Shown here piece after piece: positions 40,301 through 55,800 of a stretch of DNA of 64,000 nt. The translations under genes were made by a program, and so were the position numbers. Source of the DNA: Pithys albifrons albifrons. Taxonomy: Eukaryota; Chordata; Aves; Passeriformes; Thamnophilidae. The stretch lies in assembly GCF_047495875.1 (NCBI RefSeq), contig NC_092467.1, positions 28,613,066 through 28,677,065 on the forward strand. Direction: 5' to 3'. The notes beneath the pieces were generated by a model. That model was not told where the DNA came from. It searched no databases and saw nothing but the letters and a program-made list of their open reading frames with translations. Each line of letters starts with the position of its first letter. The stretch's first letter is position 1.

Positions 40301-43300
40301 CGGTCAGGTCAGTGCCACAACAGTGTTCACAGGTGCTTTTGCAGACACGCAGCCTCTTTGCTCTGTGCTCAAGGCTGTCCTGCCTTGAGAGCTGAATACA
40401 CAGGAGGACAGGGAGAGATCATCTGTAACAGGAGTGGGGAAAGGACATTGCATGAAGGGGACTCCAGTTCAGCAAATCCAGCCTCCAAAGTGTGCTCTTT
40501 ACCTTTGCCAGGAACCCACGGCTGTAACTGGCCACTGTCTCATCACAAACCGGATCTTCGAGAAACTCGGAGCAGCTGAAACCTCCAGTTCCCGAAGTAG
40601 TTCTGTGGGAGGGGAGGAATGAAGCAGAACGGATACAGGTAAGGTGAGCTGCACAGAGCAAACAAGCAGAGGTAAAGTATTAATCTCTAGTTCACATATT
40701 GAAATCTTTTACCCCAGCAGGCAACAAAATGAAATTTTAAAGGGACACAATTGAAATTGCAAGAACTTTGTTGTAACTGCTGCAGTACAGACAGAGGTGG
40801 GAGGTGTTACCATAAACATTATGATATGGGGCAAAACAGGCTCTCTGGTAGGAGAATAACCAACTTTGCTATAAATAACCTGGTGGCAAACTAGCTGTCA
40901 ATTCACACAAAATAGTTTATTTACAAAGGCATGCCAAGTCCAGACTTGGGGTTTTTTTCTAATTTACTGCATCACAGATAGTAAAAGAGAAAGAACCAAA
41001 TGAAAACTGAGCCAAGAGGATTGTCTCTGTGAGTATGCCCGTTTCTTAGAGATTGCCCATGTCCCTTTAAGACAGCACAAAGCCCTTCTTTATAGTGGTT
41101 TGAAAATTACCTCCTAAATTAAGGCAGCAAGGTCAAACTGACCACACATTATCTAGCAATGTACTCAACTATTGCCTCATAACTTACAGGTTTGTTTATA
41201 GCTCTTACAGTTAGAAAAAAGAAATTCCTCAGATGACTCTGACTTAGCTTTTTAAAACAAGCCTCTTTTCAAATAGCGTATTTTGAGAAAACCACACAGT
41301 AATCTTGAATCCACCTTTGTCTTGTGGAGACTGCAAGAAATGACCAACATCTCCAAAAGCCACTGTAACACTACAGATTCCTCCTGCCTCCACAGTTAAA
41401 TTGACAGATCATTCCAGTGAACTTGAGGAAAATACCTGTCAAAAAGGGTCCAACCAGCCTCCCTTCAGGACATAGTGTCTTAGACTTGCAGCTGCCTTCC
41501 TCAAACATTCAACTGTACTATTTCTCTGAATCATTCTCTAAATAGATCCCTCTCTCACACCTTGCATACACAACACAGGTAGTAAAATAAATTTCATTCA
41601 TAAACAAGCAAACAAACCAACCCCACCATGAAACAGAAAAGTTTAGGAATGTTCAGTTTGTAAAAATCTAATCCTTGGTACTGGGACATGCCAGGGCTAG
41701 GATTGCTGGTACAAAATCATCTCATGCCTACTCTAAACGAGCTACAGAACTGATGCTATACCACAGCCCCCAGTTACTTTGCCTGGGGCTTCATATATTC
41801 AATGCACTGCAGACAGTGATTGCTGAATGAGCAGCTAGTCACTCTTCTATTTTCTCTTCATTGGCAGTGTTTGGGCCACACACTGAATGTATTTGCTGCA
41901 CATCAGCCAAGCCCTGTGCAGAACACAGAATTATTCATTTACTCCAGGGCATTTCTTTGGTGTCCATCACTGCAGCCTACTGATTTGGACACAAATGTTT
42001 TGTTATCATCACTGGAGATGAGGGAAGGTGGGGTTGGGCTAAGTCTTATTTTACAACAGAGGCCCAGAAGACAAAATCTTCAGTTTGAGTGCCAAACTTG
42101 TGACAAGAACTGACTGCTTCCCTCACCCTTTGCTTCAGGTTGTTTAGCATTTCCCATCTTGTCTATGGTGGAACACAGTCCCAGTTCCATCAGTTAAATT
42201 CAACCCCTGGTGTTCCAAACAGAGCATGCAGAATCTGAAAGACTTGTAAAGTGGCCCCTGTGAAGAGCTGAAGTGCTGCACAGGATCTCTGTGCAACACA
42301 CAGAAAGGACAAGCCCATTTCCCTGGCAGTGTTCAGCTTGTACCAACCACTAGAGTGGACTTTCTCTTCCTACAACACACCATGGTTCCTGATAAAGTCT
42401 TCCCAGAACTGACTGCCAGCATCTGCAAAGACAACGGCCCCTCAGTACCCAGCTTTGAGCTGCAGCCCCGTGCTCAGCCCAAAACTTTGTACCACCACTG
42501 ACCAAGTCCACAGCCTGGTCCTTCTCCAAACCCCCTCTGAGCAGTGACCTCTGCCAGTGTACAGACAGGGAACCCAGTGGTTTACAAAGGTGCTGCCCCA
42601 TCTCTCTAGTCCTCAAAGCTTCCCTGGAGGCAGGCACCCAGCTGAAACTTCCAACATTACTAAGCCTACAACTGGAACCTGCTGAGCTGAGAGGAGAATG
42701 ATGCTTACACATAACCCTCAGCAACCTGTGACTCACAGAAGGCTGTACATTCCCACTCCCAATTCCTTCACAATTCCCTCCAGGGCTCTTGCTGTACCCT
42801 TTCAGACAAAATGCAGTAAATACAACAGCCCATCCCAGCCCTGTGTTTTAGTAGTCAGATTTAAATGTTGAATTATTCAAAAAGTGAAAGGCAAAGCCTG
42901 TAACTTTTTGTGCACTTTGGGCAGGGGTAGGAGAGGAACCCACAGTACACTCAGTACTCATTTCTTTGATGGTTGCATGAGTACATACATGTGCTTTGGC
43001 CACAGTTTTCTCTGAAATTCTTCTTACTGTAGGAACTGACTCTTTAGGAAGATAAGGATCAAAATAGAGGGAACTCCTGTGCCATCACCACCTCTTTGAA
43101 GAACCAAAGGCTAGAGGCTCCAGCAGGCCACCCAGGGAGCTACTCCCACTTGAATTTGTGTTTTGTGCTCATGTCAGGCTCCAGAAACATCATGTTCACC
43201 TGGCTCCTAACTGATCAGCTCTACTGTTGTCCCAAGATTTTTGCAAGGACAAGAAGGTGAGGTCTTCTCTAAATTATTTTTTTTGTCTGAAATCAGAGCC

Positions 43301-46300
43301 TGGTGCAGGTTTTGCTCTCCCAGGCTGTTTTCTCAGACAGAAGGGAGCTGCACCATTTGTTTATACTCTACAGGTTTGTCCAAAGCCAATCTTGCCAGAT
43401 GCAAATTTCCACCAGGAGTCTGCAGCAAGGGAATGCAACATTCTAATATGAGAACATCCTCTTACAACACAAGAGCTTGGCAAACCACATTCCAGGTGTG
43501 TCTACAGCACCCAAATGCATTTGATCCACACAGCAAATACAACACAGTACTGGTGATGGAAAATATCCAAAGACCACAGAGGGAGGAGGGTCCTCAGCTC
43601 ACAGCATGTGATGATTCCACACAGACCTTTATTGTTTTTATTGCATCTTTGGAGGAAGGTGGTGATGGGAGCAGTGACAGGTGAAGCCCTGCAGCTACAA
43701 TACACCTGCTTGAACAGGCAAAGCACTGCAAGCTGCCACCATTCCATCCCCTGGCAAAAGGGGACAGCACTGCACTGCACATGACAAGAAGCTCCTCCAT
43801 AGCCAAGGGTGCTCCTGGGTCCACCTCACATGGATTCACATACACCCAAACCCCCAGAGCATCAGGCACTCGCCCCCAGCCAGAGCTCCCATCCCAGAGG
43901 TGCCCACTTGCAGGAGCTGGGGGAGGTCTGGTGAGCACACAGACTGCACAGCTTGCCTGTGGCTGAACAGGTACCAGCAAATTCATCAGCAAGAGGCTGG
44001 TACTTCCACGGCTGTGGCTGGATGCCCTTGGAGCTGTGCATGTGTGCAAGGTGGGAAGATGGTGCTCCAGGCCTGAGGACACAAGCACAGCACACACAGT
44101 GCAGCCTCTGTTCACAGCACACAGCAACAGAATTGAAACCACTTCATTTGACGGGAGCATTCAGGCCTGGAGCTCCCACTGGCACAGGGACAACTCTCCA
44201 AAGTGTCAGAGTGCTCCTGTTGAGGGAGTGTGTCCAGCCCAGCTCCCGCAGATACGACAGTGTGCAACAGCTTCAAGGACCAGGGCTGCTGCATTTGTCC
44301 ACCCACAGTCTGAATTTCAAAGCTTCAGAAAGTTAAGCAGGATAGAGGGGATTTTTTCAGACTTGTAACAGATTGCTGAAGAGCTGAAGCCTCCCTTTCA
44401 TTACTCCATTGTTGCAGGAACACAGATCTGAACCATCAACCTCGTACCTCTCCACAGCTGCAGTGGAAATAATTTCAGTCCTGACTGCAGCTCACCTGTG
44501 GGAGAGGCAGGTTGTTCACAAGGTTACCAGAATGCTGTTCCACTTGTGCATGCAGCAGGCAATCCAGCAACAAGATGCAGTTCAGCTTGGAGATGATTAA
44601 ACAGATGAGAAACATTATCAGATTTGAGGGATCTGGTTTAACTGCAGTTCCATAGAAACCAGCAGTAAAAAGGCATTATTTTTTTTTCCTCATTACCCAG
44701 AATGCAGAACTGAACTCAACGGACTCTTTCCCTGCCTCGGAAAGGCTTCACAGACTGACTCTTTTCATGTTCAGACAGAAGTATACAAAAGAACTTGAAA
44801 CACAAGCACAGTTTGCCAGGGGATTATAATTATTCCCAAAGCTGAAACTAGAATGTCATCCCTGTTTGAGTTGTGTGAGCCAATCACTGCATCTTCACAG
44901 GGCACCACCTAACACACACTTTATATTCCTGTAACTTTACAGTATCTCATGCTGATGAATGTAAAGATGCACTTTAAAGTAAAGACTTAAAAAAAGTCTT
45001 CAGCTCTTTAGGAATTGGAGCTTTTAAATAAACCACAAAGCAATCAGCTTTTGAAAGCTCTTCTGCCATACAGAGAATGCTGTGAATCACACACATTTAG
45101 CAGATGTCATGTGCAAATCTCTGCTGCAACACGAGGACAGACCTCAACCACTTTGGCATCAAAAAGTCATCGCCATTTTAAGCCTGCTGCTGACAAGTCT
45201 TAACATTGTTAATTACAACTTTCAGCTTATAGTTTTGGGAGTGGTGCAAAAGATACCACAAGAATAAAAAAAATACTGCACCTGTTTGTGTGATAAAACT
45301 TAATTGAAACTTTCAGCTGCAGTATTTCAGTCAGCAGTTACACCTGAAGTATCAGCTAAAGCATCATTTAACTCCAGGTGCACATTGAAACACCAGAAAA
45401 TAAGCAAATTGAATTATTTAATAAGTCAGGCAGGCAAGAGGCTTTGAAATAATAGTCAAACCTGAGATAGAAGTCGAGCTTGGGGAAGCTTTGAGAGATT
45501 TTGTGTTTAACCTTTAAACACAGTGGAAGGCTGTCCACCACCTTACAGTGTTTGCTGTCGGCCACCTCAATACAAAAAGATGACAGTTCTCATTTCCATT
45601 ATCAAATCTAACACCTGCAGTGTCTGCATTACAAGAAAATTACCTGTCTCTGTACTGAAGAAAGCAATATGCAGGTCTCACTGGAGATTTGGGGTATTCT
45701 CTTTTACCCTGTTACTACTACACAGCCACTCACTATCAGCTGACCATTTCATCACACCCCTGTAACTGACACCAGGGCCATCTTCAGATCTTGGGTCCTC
45801 CGTTGTTTTCCTTTATCACACTAATTCATTTGCATGACCATTTATTGTTCTCATCTTCATACTCCACATATTTTCTAGTCTGGGTATCACAGCAACTGGA
45901 GTCTGTTTAAAAACAGAGTAGTTAGTTTTCAAGCTTTTTAAAATGCTTTTAAAAAGTAGTATTTTTCACCAGATTCAACCAGTAATGTATGTTATTTTAA
46001 TAAATTTGGATATGCTGTAAACATCCTTTTACCTCCCTGAACAGAAAGCTGTTGATCTTAAACTTTAATTCACAGTGTCACTTCTTGGGAGTTTTACTCA
46101 ATGCAGTGATGTTTCCTGTGTGTTTCAGCACAGATCAGAACTCGTTTTCCTAGGTCACCTTAAAGATAAAATCTTTAACTTTTCAGGCAGTACTTGTGTG
46201 TTAACAATGCCTTCCTGCACACTGCTCTGAAGGAGTATCTCCAGCTTACAGAAGAGCAGCATGTTTTATTCCTGGGCACATCTGTTTCCTACTCTTAAAC

Positions 46301-46538
46301 CACACACTTGATCTGCACTAAAAGTGTTATCAACTAAATTTATGAAGCACTTAAGCACACTAAGTATCTACGTAAATCTCTGCTCAGCCCTTTAACAGAA
46401 AAGGGGTAGGGAAAGAACACAGTGTGAAAAATAATGAAAGATCTGAGTGTCAAAGTAACTCTGATAAACTCAAATGTCATAGTCTTACCTAAAAGAAGAA
46501 CTGGCACTTTATCATTTGTAGGTGACATTAAAAGAAGG
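37400..46538. other. intergenic region between GLIS1 and NDC1
   Basis: About 9.1 kb lie between the GLIS1 CpG island and the NDC1 polyadenylation site. I see no exon, RNA gene or recognisable transposon here. The interval 43,500-44,330 has unusually long open frames on both strands, but none resembles a known protein. Confidence 0.6.
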
Positions 46539-46557
46539 CAAGATGAATTTTACAAAT

Positions 46558-46563
46558 TTTATT
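46558..46563 (-). terminator. NDC1: NDC1 polyadenylation signal
   Basis: AATAAA on the minus strand (in GTATAATAAAATTTG) lies about 175 nt past the NDC1 stop codon. It is the first canonical hexamer downstream, implying a short 3' UTR with cleavage near 46,540. More distal hexamers exist (for example near 46,265), so longer 3' UTRs are possible. Confidence 0.65.
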
Positions 46564-46738
46564 ATACAAAAGATGATCTAAACCCATAAGAGCTCCCCTA
46601 CAGTTCTAAAAGTTTTGTTCTGCAACTTGTACTTCCATATGCTTTTCCAAAAAGCCATAATAAAAAGGCTCATTAGTCCCACTTTCTTCTTAGTAAGTCT
46701 TGGAAAAAAACAACTGTAGCTGCATTAAAATCTGTTAT

Positions 46739-46802
46739 TCATTCTTTGTAATCCAAGAATTGCTGAAGTCTTTTCTTATGTTCTGCAGACAGTTTCACAG
46801 CA
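46739..46802 (-). CDS. NDC1: NDC1 exon 18 (last coding exon)
   Basis: It encodes residues 651-671, ending [16 protein letters not shown] and TGA. The acceptor is TTTTTAG. The C-terminus matches the human ending KRLQQFLEFKE. Confidence 0.96.
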
Positions 46803-49800
46803 CTAAAAACAAAAGCAGAACATTTTACATTAAATGTAAAACACCACAAAAATAAAGTCTCATGCCAAAATTGAGTATACATTGAAGCTAAATTTTGGAA
46901 AACACAGCTGTATGAAAAACTTGTGTTCCAAGACAAAGAAGTGCATTAACCCTTAAAACTGTCAATTCTCATCCCCAACAGCAGGCACTGCTAAAAGACA
47001 CCTGTCCCAGGAAACCTTATCCATTTCCTTACCTTTAGGCACACAGAGCAACTGATTAACTTGCAACGATGATTTAGGTAGGAAAGAATCTCTAAATGAT
47101 CTCTCCTGTGTATGGAGCACTTCCAAACTGAGGGATGTTTCATCCCCACAGGGAGAGATGGGCAGATACTGCAGAAGTTTCAGTCCCACATATTCACAGG
47201 CCAAGTATCAAAGTCTGCTGCAACAGTAGCTGAGAAAGAGCCATTGAGGTGACCAGGCAGCAAGAGAATTCCATTATTTGGACCCTTCATAGGATTCTTT
47301 CCCTACAGAACAATTGTCTCTACTTGACTTATTTTCTTTTCAGCAGCTCAGATTTATTAAACAAGTGGTATTCATGCACTGCTTCTAAGGAGTTCATGAA
47401 AAGTCATTAAGAAAAATTGCCCAGAAGCCTATGAGTAATAAATTTCTAAGTGGGACAATGAATCTACACAAGAACTTCTTAAGGTTCCACAAATCAAAAA
47501 ATACTAAAATACTGTGTTAGAATAATGACCTCAAGGGATCTTTTTTCCCCCCAAATTTCCCTTTTCCCAGGTTGTACAATAACATTAATTAAACTAAATT
47601 TAAAAGCAAGCAACCATTAGCAAGTTCTTACTGTAAGTGGTCTCCAAAGACAGTAGTTATCCTGTACAGAGCTGCCTTCAGAGTGGCTCTAAGTGCAAAC
47701 CGTAGTGTTTTGTAGGATGTGTCCACCAGACTCCCTGAAACCCGGGGGGGCTTGCTAGAAACATGTGGCAGTTTGAAATGTCTGTCCATAACCTGATTGA
47801 GAAAAACATAAATGAACTCATGTCATCTGTTATTTCATAATTGAACTTGTGACACATTTTGTGTCAAGTAAAGCAAAAAAAGTGCAAATTCAGAAATTCC
47901 ACCAAGACACACAAAAAATATATTGGAGACTGGACATTTCCCAGGCATCAACAGGAACACAGAACCAAGATTCTGTTGCTGAGTTGTAACAGCCAAGCAC
48001 AGCACAAGCTGCAGTAGAAACACAATTCTGTCCTGTATTATGACTCGTTTCTTTCAGAAACCAGGGTATTGGCTTTTTTTTTCCCCTTGTGCCTGTTCTT
48101 GGAACAGATGACTTACACTGAAGAACTTTAATAACCTCTAAATTCTTTCCAAGAATGTCCATTAGGGCAGTGTAAAGCAATTATGTCAATAGGACACGCA
48201 CAGTCTTGGAAATAAATCTGGATTTTTTTAAAATACACATTACACAAACGTCAGGGATTTCAGAGTAATGTCTTAGTGTTATGAGAGAGAACAGCACACA
48301 GATCTTATCATCTCCTGTGCTTTGCAATGTCTCCAAGTGCTCCATGTTGCACCAGGAATTGTGTACAGCCAAATACAGTCCTAACTCTGCATAAAATATA
48401 TTATAATAATTGCTGCATCCCTGAAATGAGCACACTACTATTTTTTTTAAATTGAAACATTCCATGCTTTCTCCTTCTATATTTTAACAAAAAACCAAGG
48501 TTTTATTCAGCTGTTTCATAGTGCACAAAAAGACAAACTAGCTGTTTTGGTTAGATTAACTGCAGAAGAGCTTGTTTCAGTGGCAACAACTTGAATGTTG
48601 TGACTAATCAGCAAGGTCATAATGTAAAAATAACAAGACTTCTCTTCTAAACTTGTCCTGCAGTAAGGAAAGGTTAACAGTTTTACCTCCTGAAGAGTGA
48701 ATAAAGTATTTAGGACAGCTGGCAGTGTGGTTTGGACAACTCCAAACTGGTCTTCAGTAAAGGAGGCTGCTACCAAGTGAGACAGACCTTTGAAAAGAAA
48801 CAAATTTCCTCTAATTGCTTCAAAAGTTGAAAATTCAGTAAAACAGATCATGGCATCACTTGAAGATTCTACTAGTGAGCTGGAATTCTTCAGGACTTAC
48901 TGCAGCCAACTGACAGTTACCTCAGCTTTGGCTCAAGGACTGAATCAGTCCCTGGTTTGACAGGTGTGTAATAGCTTGAGGTTGATAAAGCAAGAGATTA
49001 TATATTAAATAAATTTTTATAAAAGCATTGGCTCCCTCTTTCCACAAGAAAATCCCAAAGTGCAACCACATATTGTCATTGTTCTTCTAATTCTCTGCAG
49101 ATCATATTTTTCTGTTTATTTGCTAAGTTACTACCCGAGTGCCTCCCTCAATTCCCTGATTAACAGAGAAGCACTCGGAGCCTTTAGTCAGAAAAGCTGC
49201 TGTAAAAAGAAGTCATAAATCTGGTAGTAGAAAAATGTTAAAGTGATACATGGCTTCACATGAGGGAGAAGCAACAGAAATAAGTTCAGGAATCTCTACA
49301 GAATGTAAATTAAAGAGATCATACATGGGATCTCAAAACTAACAAGTGAATTAGACTTTAGTCATGTTGGTGTCTGAAATGCAGCTGGGATTTTGTCAAG
49401 TGTTTCTAAGACTTTTATTCCATTGTATTTTTAAAGCACAGAGGCTCTTAAGGTTTTTCATGAACAACAGAGTGGATGACCTGGATGCTGCTTACCTTCC
49501 ACAGCCCAGATGTGCATTTGGGCATCAGAGAAGACAGCCTGGATGGAGGCCTCTGGGTGCTGACAAGAAACCAAAGTGGTGTGAGTGCACTCTATAAATG
49601 ATAACACCAAACTCGCAGGTTTCACTGAGGTATTACACATTCCATAGGGTCCTGTCCCTCCCCTCAGAACAGACAGGTATGGGCTAATCCTGCTGTGAAA
49701 CTCACAGTAAGTACAAAGCTGTACTTATGGAAAATCTTAGATGAAAATAGTTTTAGAACCACCACTCTATGACCAGGCCACAGCAGAGCCCATGTGCTCC

Positions 49801-52800
49801 TGCATTTCCAGTCCCTGCTGCTCAGTCCAAACACAGGATCACCCTTACCTTGTTGAAGAAATACATTATCAGTGCTCGTCTGGACAAGAAGTTTTTTATC
49901 TGAAAAGAAATAAAAGATTAAACTTAATCATCTGTATTTAACTAAGGAATGCAGAGTTGGCCCTCTTTAACCCTACCATCCTCACAAAGCAAAAAGGGAC
50001 AGGGGAGGGGAAGGATTTGTGTTATGTAAGCTAAAGTGGAGAGGGAAGTATTCATTCCATAAAATGGGAAGTTCTCCCAAAGATAATACCCAAGATGCAC
50101 CCTATATATACTGCAATTTTACTTCACCTGTTCTTGTTTGTTCTGAAGCCATGTGTAAATAAATTTTGACTGTACTGACTCTCTGCCAGCTCTTGCAGCA
50201 GAGAGCACTGGGAAGGATTCATGGTGGGAACCATTCATTTGATGATCTACAAGAAAAAAAATACAGTATCTTCAGGAAAACTGGTTGCTGTCACTTTAAC
50301 CCTCACAATGCAGCCCTCCTTCAACATGGCTACTACACTTATGGCTACAAGGCTCAAGATAATGCTGTGGAAAAATCTCTACCTGCAACCGACGTCCACA
50401 GCTTTGGTCCCCTTCTCATAAAGGGACTCTGGAGCTGTCCATGCCGAGGGGAGTTTACACCCACAACTTCCTTCTTGTAATTTAAAGCAGGGGAGCTGAA
50501 AGGTGAACCAATGTCAGACCCAGGTGATGTCTTCAGAGGCACCAGGGAGGGTTTAACAAGAGGAGACATGGAGGCTCTGAGAACAATACTGGATCTTTGT
50601 GACTGCAAAGAGACGTCTTCTATTCCAACAGCTCCTATTGACAAAGAAATCACTGCATGAAGACAACAGGCTGGCACATATGAAATATGTCATGGGTTTG
50701 TTATTTCATTGCTATTTCAACTTCTGTATCATCAGAGCTTTTATTCAAGGCCACTGTGTACTTCTTTCCAAGACCACAGTGGGAAGGAACATCAACATAA
50801 GCATGGAATGTTTTCAGAATTCAGCAGTTTAAGAACAGCAAGTGATGAGAAGTATCCTTGTGGATTTATTCTCCTTTTGTAGTTATCATTACTACACCCT
50901 GGTATAGATTTACCTAAAGTGGGCTTTTGGGATTAAATACTAGAAAAAAGGCTACATACAGAAGAATGACAAGTCCTCTTGATTCTGCTTGGTATGTAAG
51001 AAAAGGCACATCCAAGGAAGAGCAGCAGTAGAAGAAATTCACCTCTGACACCCCAGAGCCCCTGTTGTTCCCAGGGGTGCCTTGCTAAGGGATTCCCTGA
51101 CCTGGCACCCTTGTGCTAACACAGCTCTGCTGCCAGGAATGATGCCCAAATCCAGCAGGTAAAACACCCAAAATGCTTGGAGCCTGCACAAAGCTCAGGA
51201 GTCAGACTGGGCTTTTATATTCTACAGTGATATTAGTGAATCACACAAATATAAACAAAACCTAATTTTACCATCTTAAAGTAATCACAAGAGCAGTTAC
51301 GCAAATTACAAAACATCTCTTGCCAAGACTTATGCTCTCCCTGTGCTGTGTTGAACCACCTACTGAAACTAACAATTAAACTTTTAATTCAGGCAAGTGT
51401 GGAAAAAATACTGTATTGAACATAATATCATGCAAAGTAAACAAACTGAGCAAACTTGTTCTTTCCAAGCTTTCTAGTTATTTGGGGATTATTTCAACAA
51501 GGATACCTAAAATGAAATAGGAGGAGAACCTTTTTAGTTTGCATTTATTTTCAGAAATCCTGTGACTCATTTTCCCCATAGAACTTAACTAATGTATCTG
51601 TGCTTTCACACTTTACAAACCTGAGCATTTCCTCACGTACCTGGAGTCTGTGGAGGTACTTTCAGCTCCCCCCCTGGCTGCTTCGCTCTCCCGTTTGCTG
51701 CTGCAGCTTCCTGCTGTGCAATCAGCCTCTGGGTCAGATCACTCAGGAGACTTAAACACTCCCTTGATATTGCAGTCCAGTTGTGTGGGTGCCCACCTGC
51801 CATATGCACACAAAAAGGAAGGTTTAACCCAGCTGCTCCTCCTGTATCTGTTCTGATAGTGCCCATGTGCTCTCAGCAGGAGCTTCACAGTGACAGTACC
51901 ACTCTCCTTACAAAATGCCACCAGGCATTTCCACTGTGACAGCTTGTTTGTACTGAGAGAAAGATGAAAACATGGGCAGATTCCATCCTATCAATAGATA
52001 ACTCTAAAAAGACTTCAGTGAAGCCTGCTAAGCCACAGGCAATTCAGCCCATCTGATCCGAAATCACTGAACAGTGAAAATGAACCATGTGATATCAATG
52101 GGGATGGCAAACAGTTTTGAAGCAGTGCAAACACTGAAACTCCTGATAAGGTCTTACAAAAAGTTCTTGAAGGCCTCTTAACAGTTTTAATTGACCTCTT
52201 CTGCCATATCTTTGAATATAGTGAAAGGCTGTGTACTAATTGAAATTACAGCCAGTATTTGCTGTCATGGCTTCAGCAGTGACTCACTATTTGTGCCCGA
52301 CTTCTCACTCACACCTCAACATTCAGCTTTCATACACATCTGCTCGAATATCCAATCTGAACTATTTCACTGGAGGTGTGAAGAGGACTCTGCTTTCAAT
52401 ATCCTAAACCTGTGTGTCCTTGTGTCATTTAAATCAGACACCAGAATTGGTTAAGTTTAGTAGATGAAACAATGTGAATATAGGTAATTAAGCATTCTTT
52501 TGGAAAAGGCCTCACAGCATTGCATAACTTCTAAAAGCATTTGACTATCAATTTTTAAAAAAGGAGAATAATCAACATGAAATAGTTCTGTAGTTACCTG
52601 GCTGACTAAGGCTAAAGACCTCGTGTCGCCGAACAGGAGAGTACTGGGAAAGTAACACCAAGTCTTGTAAGGCTAAAAACTACAAAGAGAGGAAAATGTT
52701 TTAGTGCATGCAAAGCCCAATGTGTTGCCTTAAAAAAACATATGCAGTTATCCATACAAAATCAGTATCTATCAAAGAATGAGTTCACACAGGCTAAAAC

Positions 52801-55800
52801 CAGTCACGTAACAGAAAAAGAAGGGAGACAAATCCCTAGAAAGACTGGATGTGGCTGCTGAGTTGGTAAGAGCTTCAGAGAACTTTACTGCTAGTCAATT
52901 CTTTGGAGTTCAAGAAGATCTAACACTATTTTTCATCATAGCAGCTCAGGCAGAAGGAGTTTAAGACACAAAAAGTCTAAGGAAAGAACTGTTTCAGCAA
53001 ACCAGAGCTCAACTACAGCTTTAGGGTCAATATGGGACCAACCTAACACTGCTTTTTCAATGTGGCAAACTGAAAATAACCAGATTTCTCACAATATGCA
53101 GGACTCTGTTATAAAATCTGATATAAATTGTGCTGTGCTTGACTCTTCCTCACCCATCCTCTGACAACACAGCTAAGCTTTAAAAGGCATTGCAGCCTAT
53201 TCTATCTCCAGCCTTACCAGAAATCTGTAAAATCAGTAAATGTGGATTTTGCATGTTCAGAATATTCTTATCTTTATTTACATAATACTTCTTGTATGAG
53301 GTCTGCAATTTCTAAGTATTATAATAAGCAAGTCCTATTAATGATTATCACAGACCAAAATTCCTCTTTACTCACACTAATCACTTAGGTTGCAAAAAGA
53401 TCTTTCCTTCTAACTCAATGAATCCTCAGCTTCCAGGAACAGCGTGGGGAGCACCAGCAGATGTCACTGCTAAACAAATTTTCACCACTAAGTGTAACAG
53501 CCTCAGAGTGTTCTAAGGGAGCTTTTTAAGGAAGTGGCACCTCAGTTAACAGAACTGGTGCCTGGAAGATGTGCCTGATGCTCTGACAAACACCTCAGCA
53601 CACACCTAACAGGGAAGGTGGTGGGAGTTCAGTTACCTTTATAAGGGGGGGAGGATTGCTGTTCAAGATTTTAGGCAGGCACTGGTCTGTCTCCTCAGCA
53701 AATGTTGGCTGGACAGGAAAACGATGAGTCTAAATATAAACATCAGAAGTCATGTTATACAGAGGAAAACATAAAAAACCCTTGTGAAAGGCCACACCTG
53801 AGCTGTTACTTGTCAGATGAACAATGAGCTACAAAAGCACGTAATCTACTGCTTCCGCTCACTGTAACTGACCTGGAATTTCTAACACAGTAGCAAAAAG
53901 ACTTCACTCCTTATGTGGAAAATTGAAAAATCTCAGAAAATTCAGGTATTATTATCTTTAAGTACCCTCCCTGTACCCACGGAATTCACAGCCAGTGGCA
54001 TCATATCATTATGAAAGAAATTCCTTTAACCACATACCTGGGAAAAACTAGAAACAGCATATTCCAAAACAAGACCGAAACTTTGGAAGTTTTTTAGTTC
54101 ACTGAGAAAATAAAATTATGTGGCTAAACAATATTTTTTGTTCAACAATCAAAAGGGCAAAGTCCATTTTATACTTTGACAGATGGATGTGTCTTTTGTC
54201 TTCCAGTTTTACAAGCAATCCACTGACAGTGTTCACTGGTGCTTCAGTTACTACCCTGGGAAGCAGGTTGCTCACACCTCAGAGCTGTTGTTATGCTTAG
54301 ACCTTTCCAATTAAAGCCAACACCCCAACAGCACTGTAAGCCATTTCATTCCATGAGTGCTTTGCACTGATACATTGATCCAGGATTTAAACCACACTTT
54401 TTCCCCCTCTATTTATCTGCAGTCTAGTCAAGCTCTCACAAAAAAAAAAAAAAAGAATTTTTTTCCTCTTTTTTTGCTCTATATTCTTAAAAAGAAATAT
54501 CTAGGTTTGTCAACAAAGATGAGACAATCTTTGTTGGCAAGACATTTTCCTTTTTCTTAATCCTCTCTTCAATCATGGTCTCATATTGATTCTAATATGA
54601 TTCATTACATATTTAAATGATCTTTTTAGCCTTTTTAAAAGAGCTAAAACTTTATGGTTGAATGAGAAAGCCCAAGTGTCTTAATTCCCACAACTGCTTG
54701 AAGTCTATTTTAATACTGTAGACTTAATTAGATTAACATGTTTCTGCTTTGGAGAACTGTGTACTTTGAAGGTTTGCTTAAATTTTAGAACTCTGGAGCT
54801 TAGCTAAACAATTTATTGTTCTCTCAGCTTTTTCTTGTATAAGGAGAAAGGGAAAGTCAGTTAATGCCCAGGCTTGTCCTGACTGTTGGTTATCAGTTTC
54901 TATCTGTAGTGCATGCTGTGAAAATTCAGGAACTCACAGTAAGTTTTTTCCTAGTAAAACTGCTTTTGAAGGAAAGCATTATCTGTGCCACACCAGTGTT
55001 ACACCTTTAGCACGGTCACAGGTACCCACCTCTGTAGCATAGATTTTGAAGAGCAACCATGCAATGTACCAGGTCATCAGAAGGAACACACCACACAACC
55101 AGGTATGGTAAAACAAGGAGAGATCCAATAAGCCACTCAGAGTGTCAAGAGGATGCAATTCACTGCAGATGAAACCAAGAAGTATTTTAGTACTTTTATT
55201 ATGGAAGATGTTTGTAGTAAGATGTTACACTAGCAACAACTACAGGAATAAAGTTGGGTTGAGGTTTTGGTGGTTTTTGGGGGTTTTTTTTGTTTGTTTT
55301 TTTTCAGAAAACAATTTCTTAAATGTTTGAGATACCAGTTCTTTGATTTTTCAGTAACTGACAAAATAAAGTTAACAAAAAATTAATGAAATTAAGGAAA
55401 AGAAATGTGAGATAAATAGTAATGAGTACAGTTCTAGTCAATGAAGGTGTTAAGACTCCAGCTTCTTTATTTTAAAACAAACAGCAGCCATGTAAGAACA
55501 AACATGCCCCCACAAAAAAAAACCACCGCAGAAAAACAGATAAAACACATGTATACAATTTGGAGAGATTAGCATTTCTAGTATTTCAGAGACTCAGAGA
55601 GACTAAAGAAACAAGGATTTATTAATTACTATCTAAATGACAAGGCTGGTGAAGGGACTGGAGCACAAGTGCTGTGGGGAGAGGCTGAGGGAGCTGGGGG
55701 TGTTTAGTCTGGAGAAGAGGAGGCTCAGAGGGGACCTCAGCACTGTCTGGAACTCCCTGAAGGGAAGTTCTGGCCAGGTGGGGGTTGGTCTCTTCTCCCA

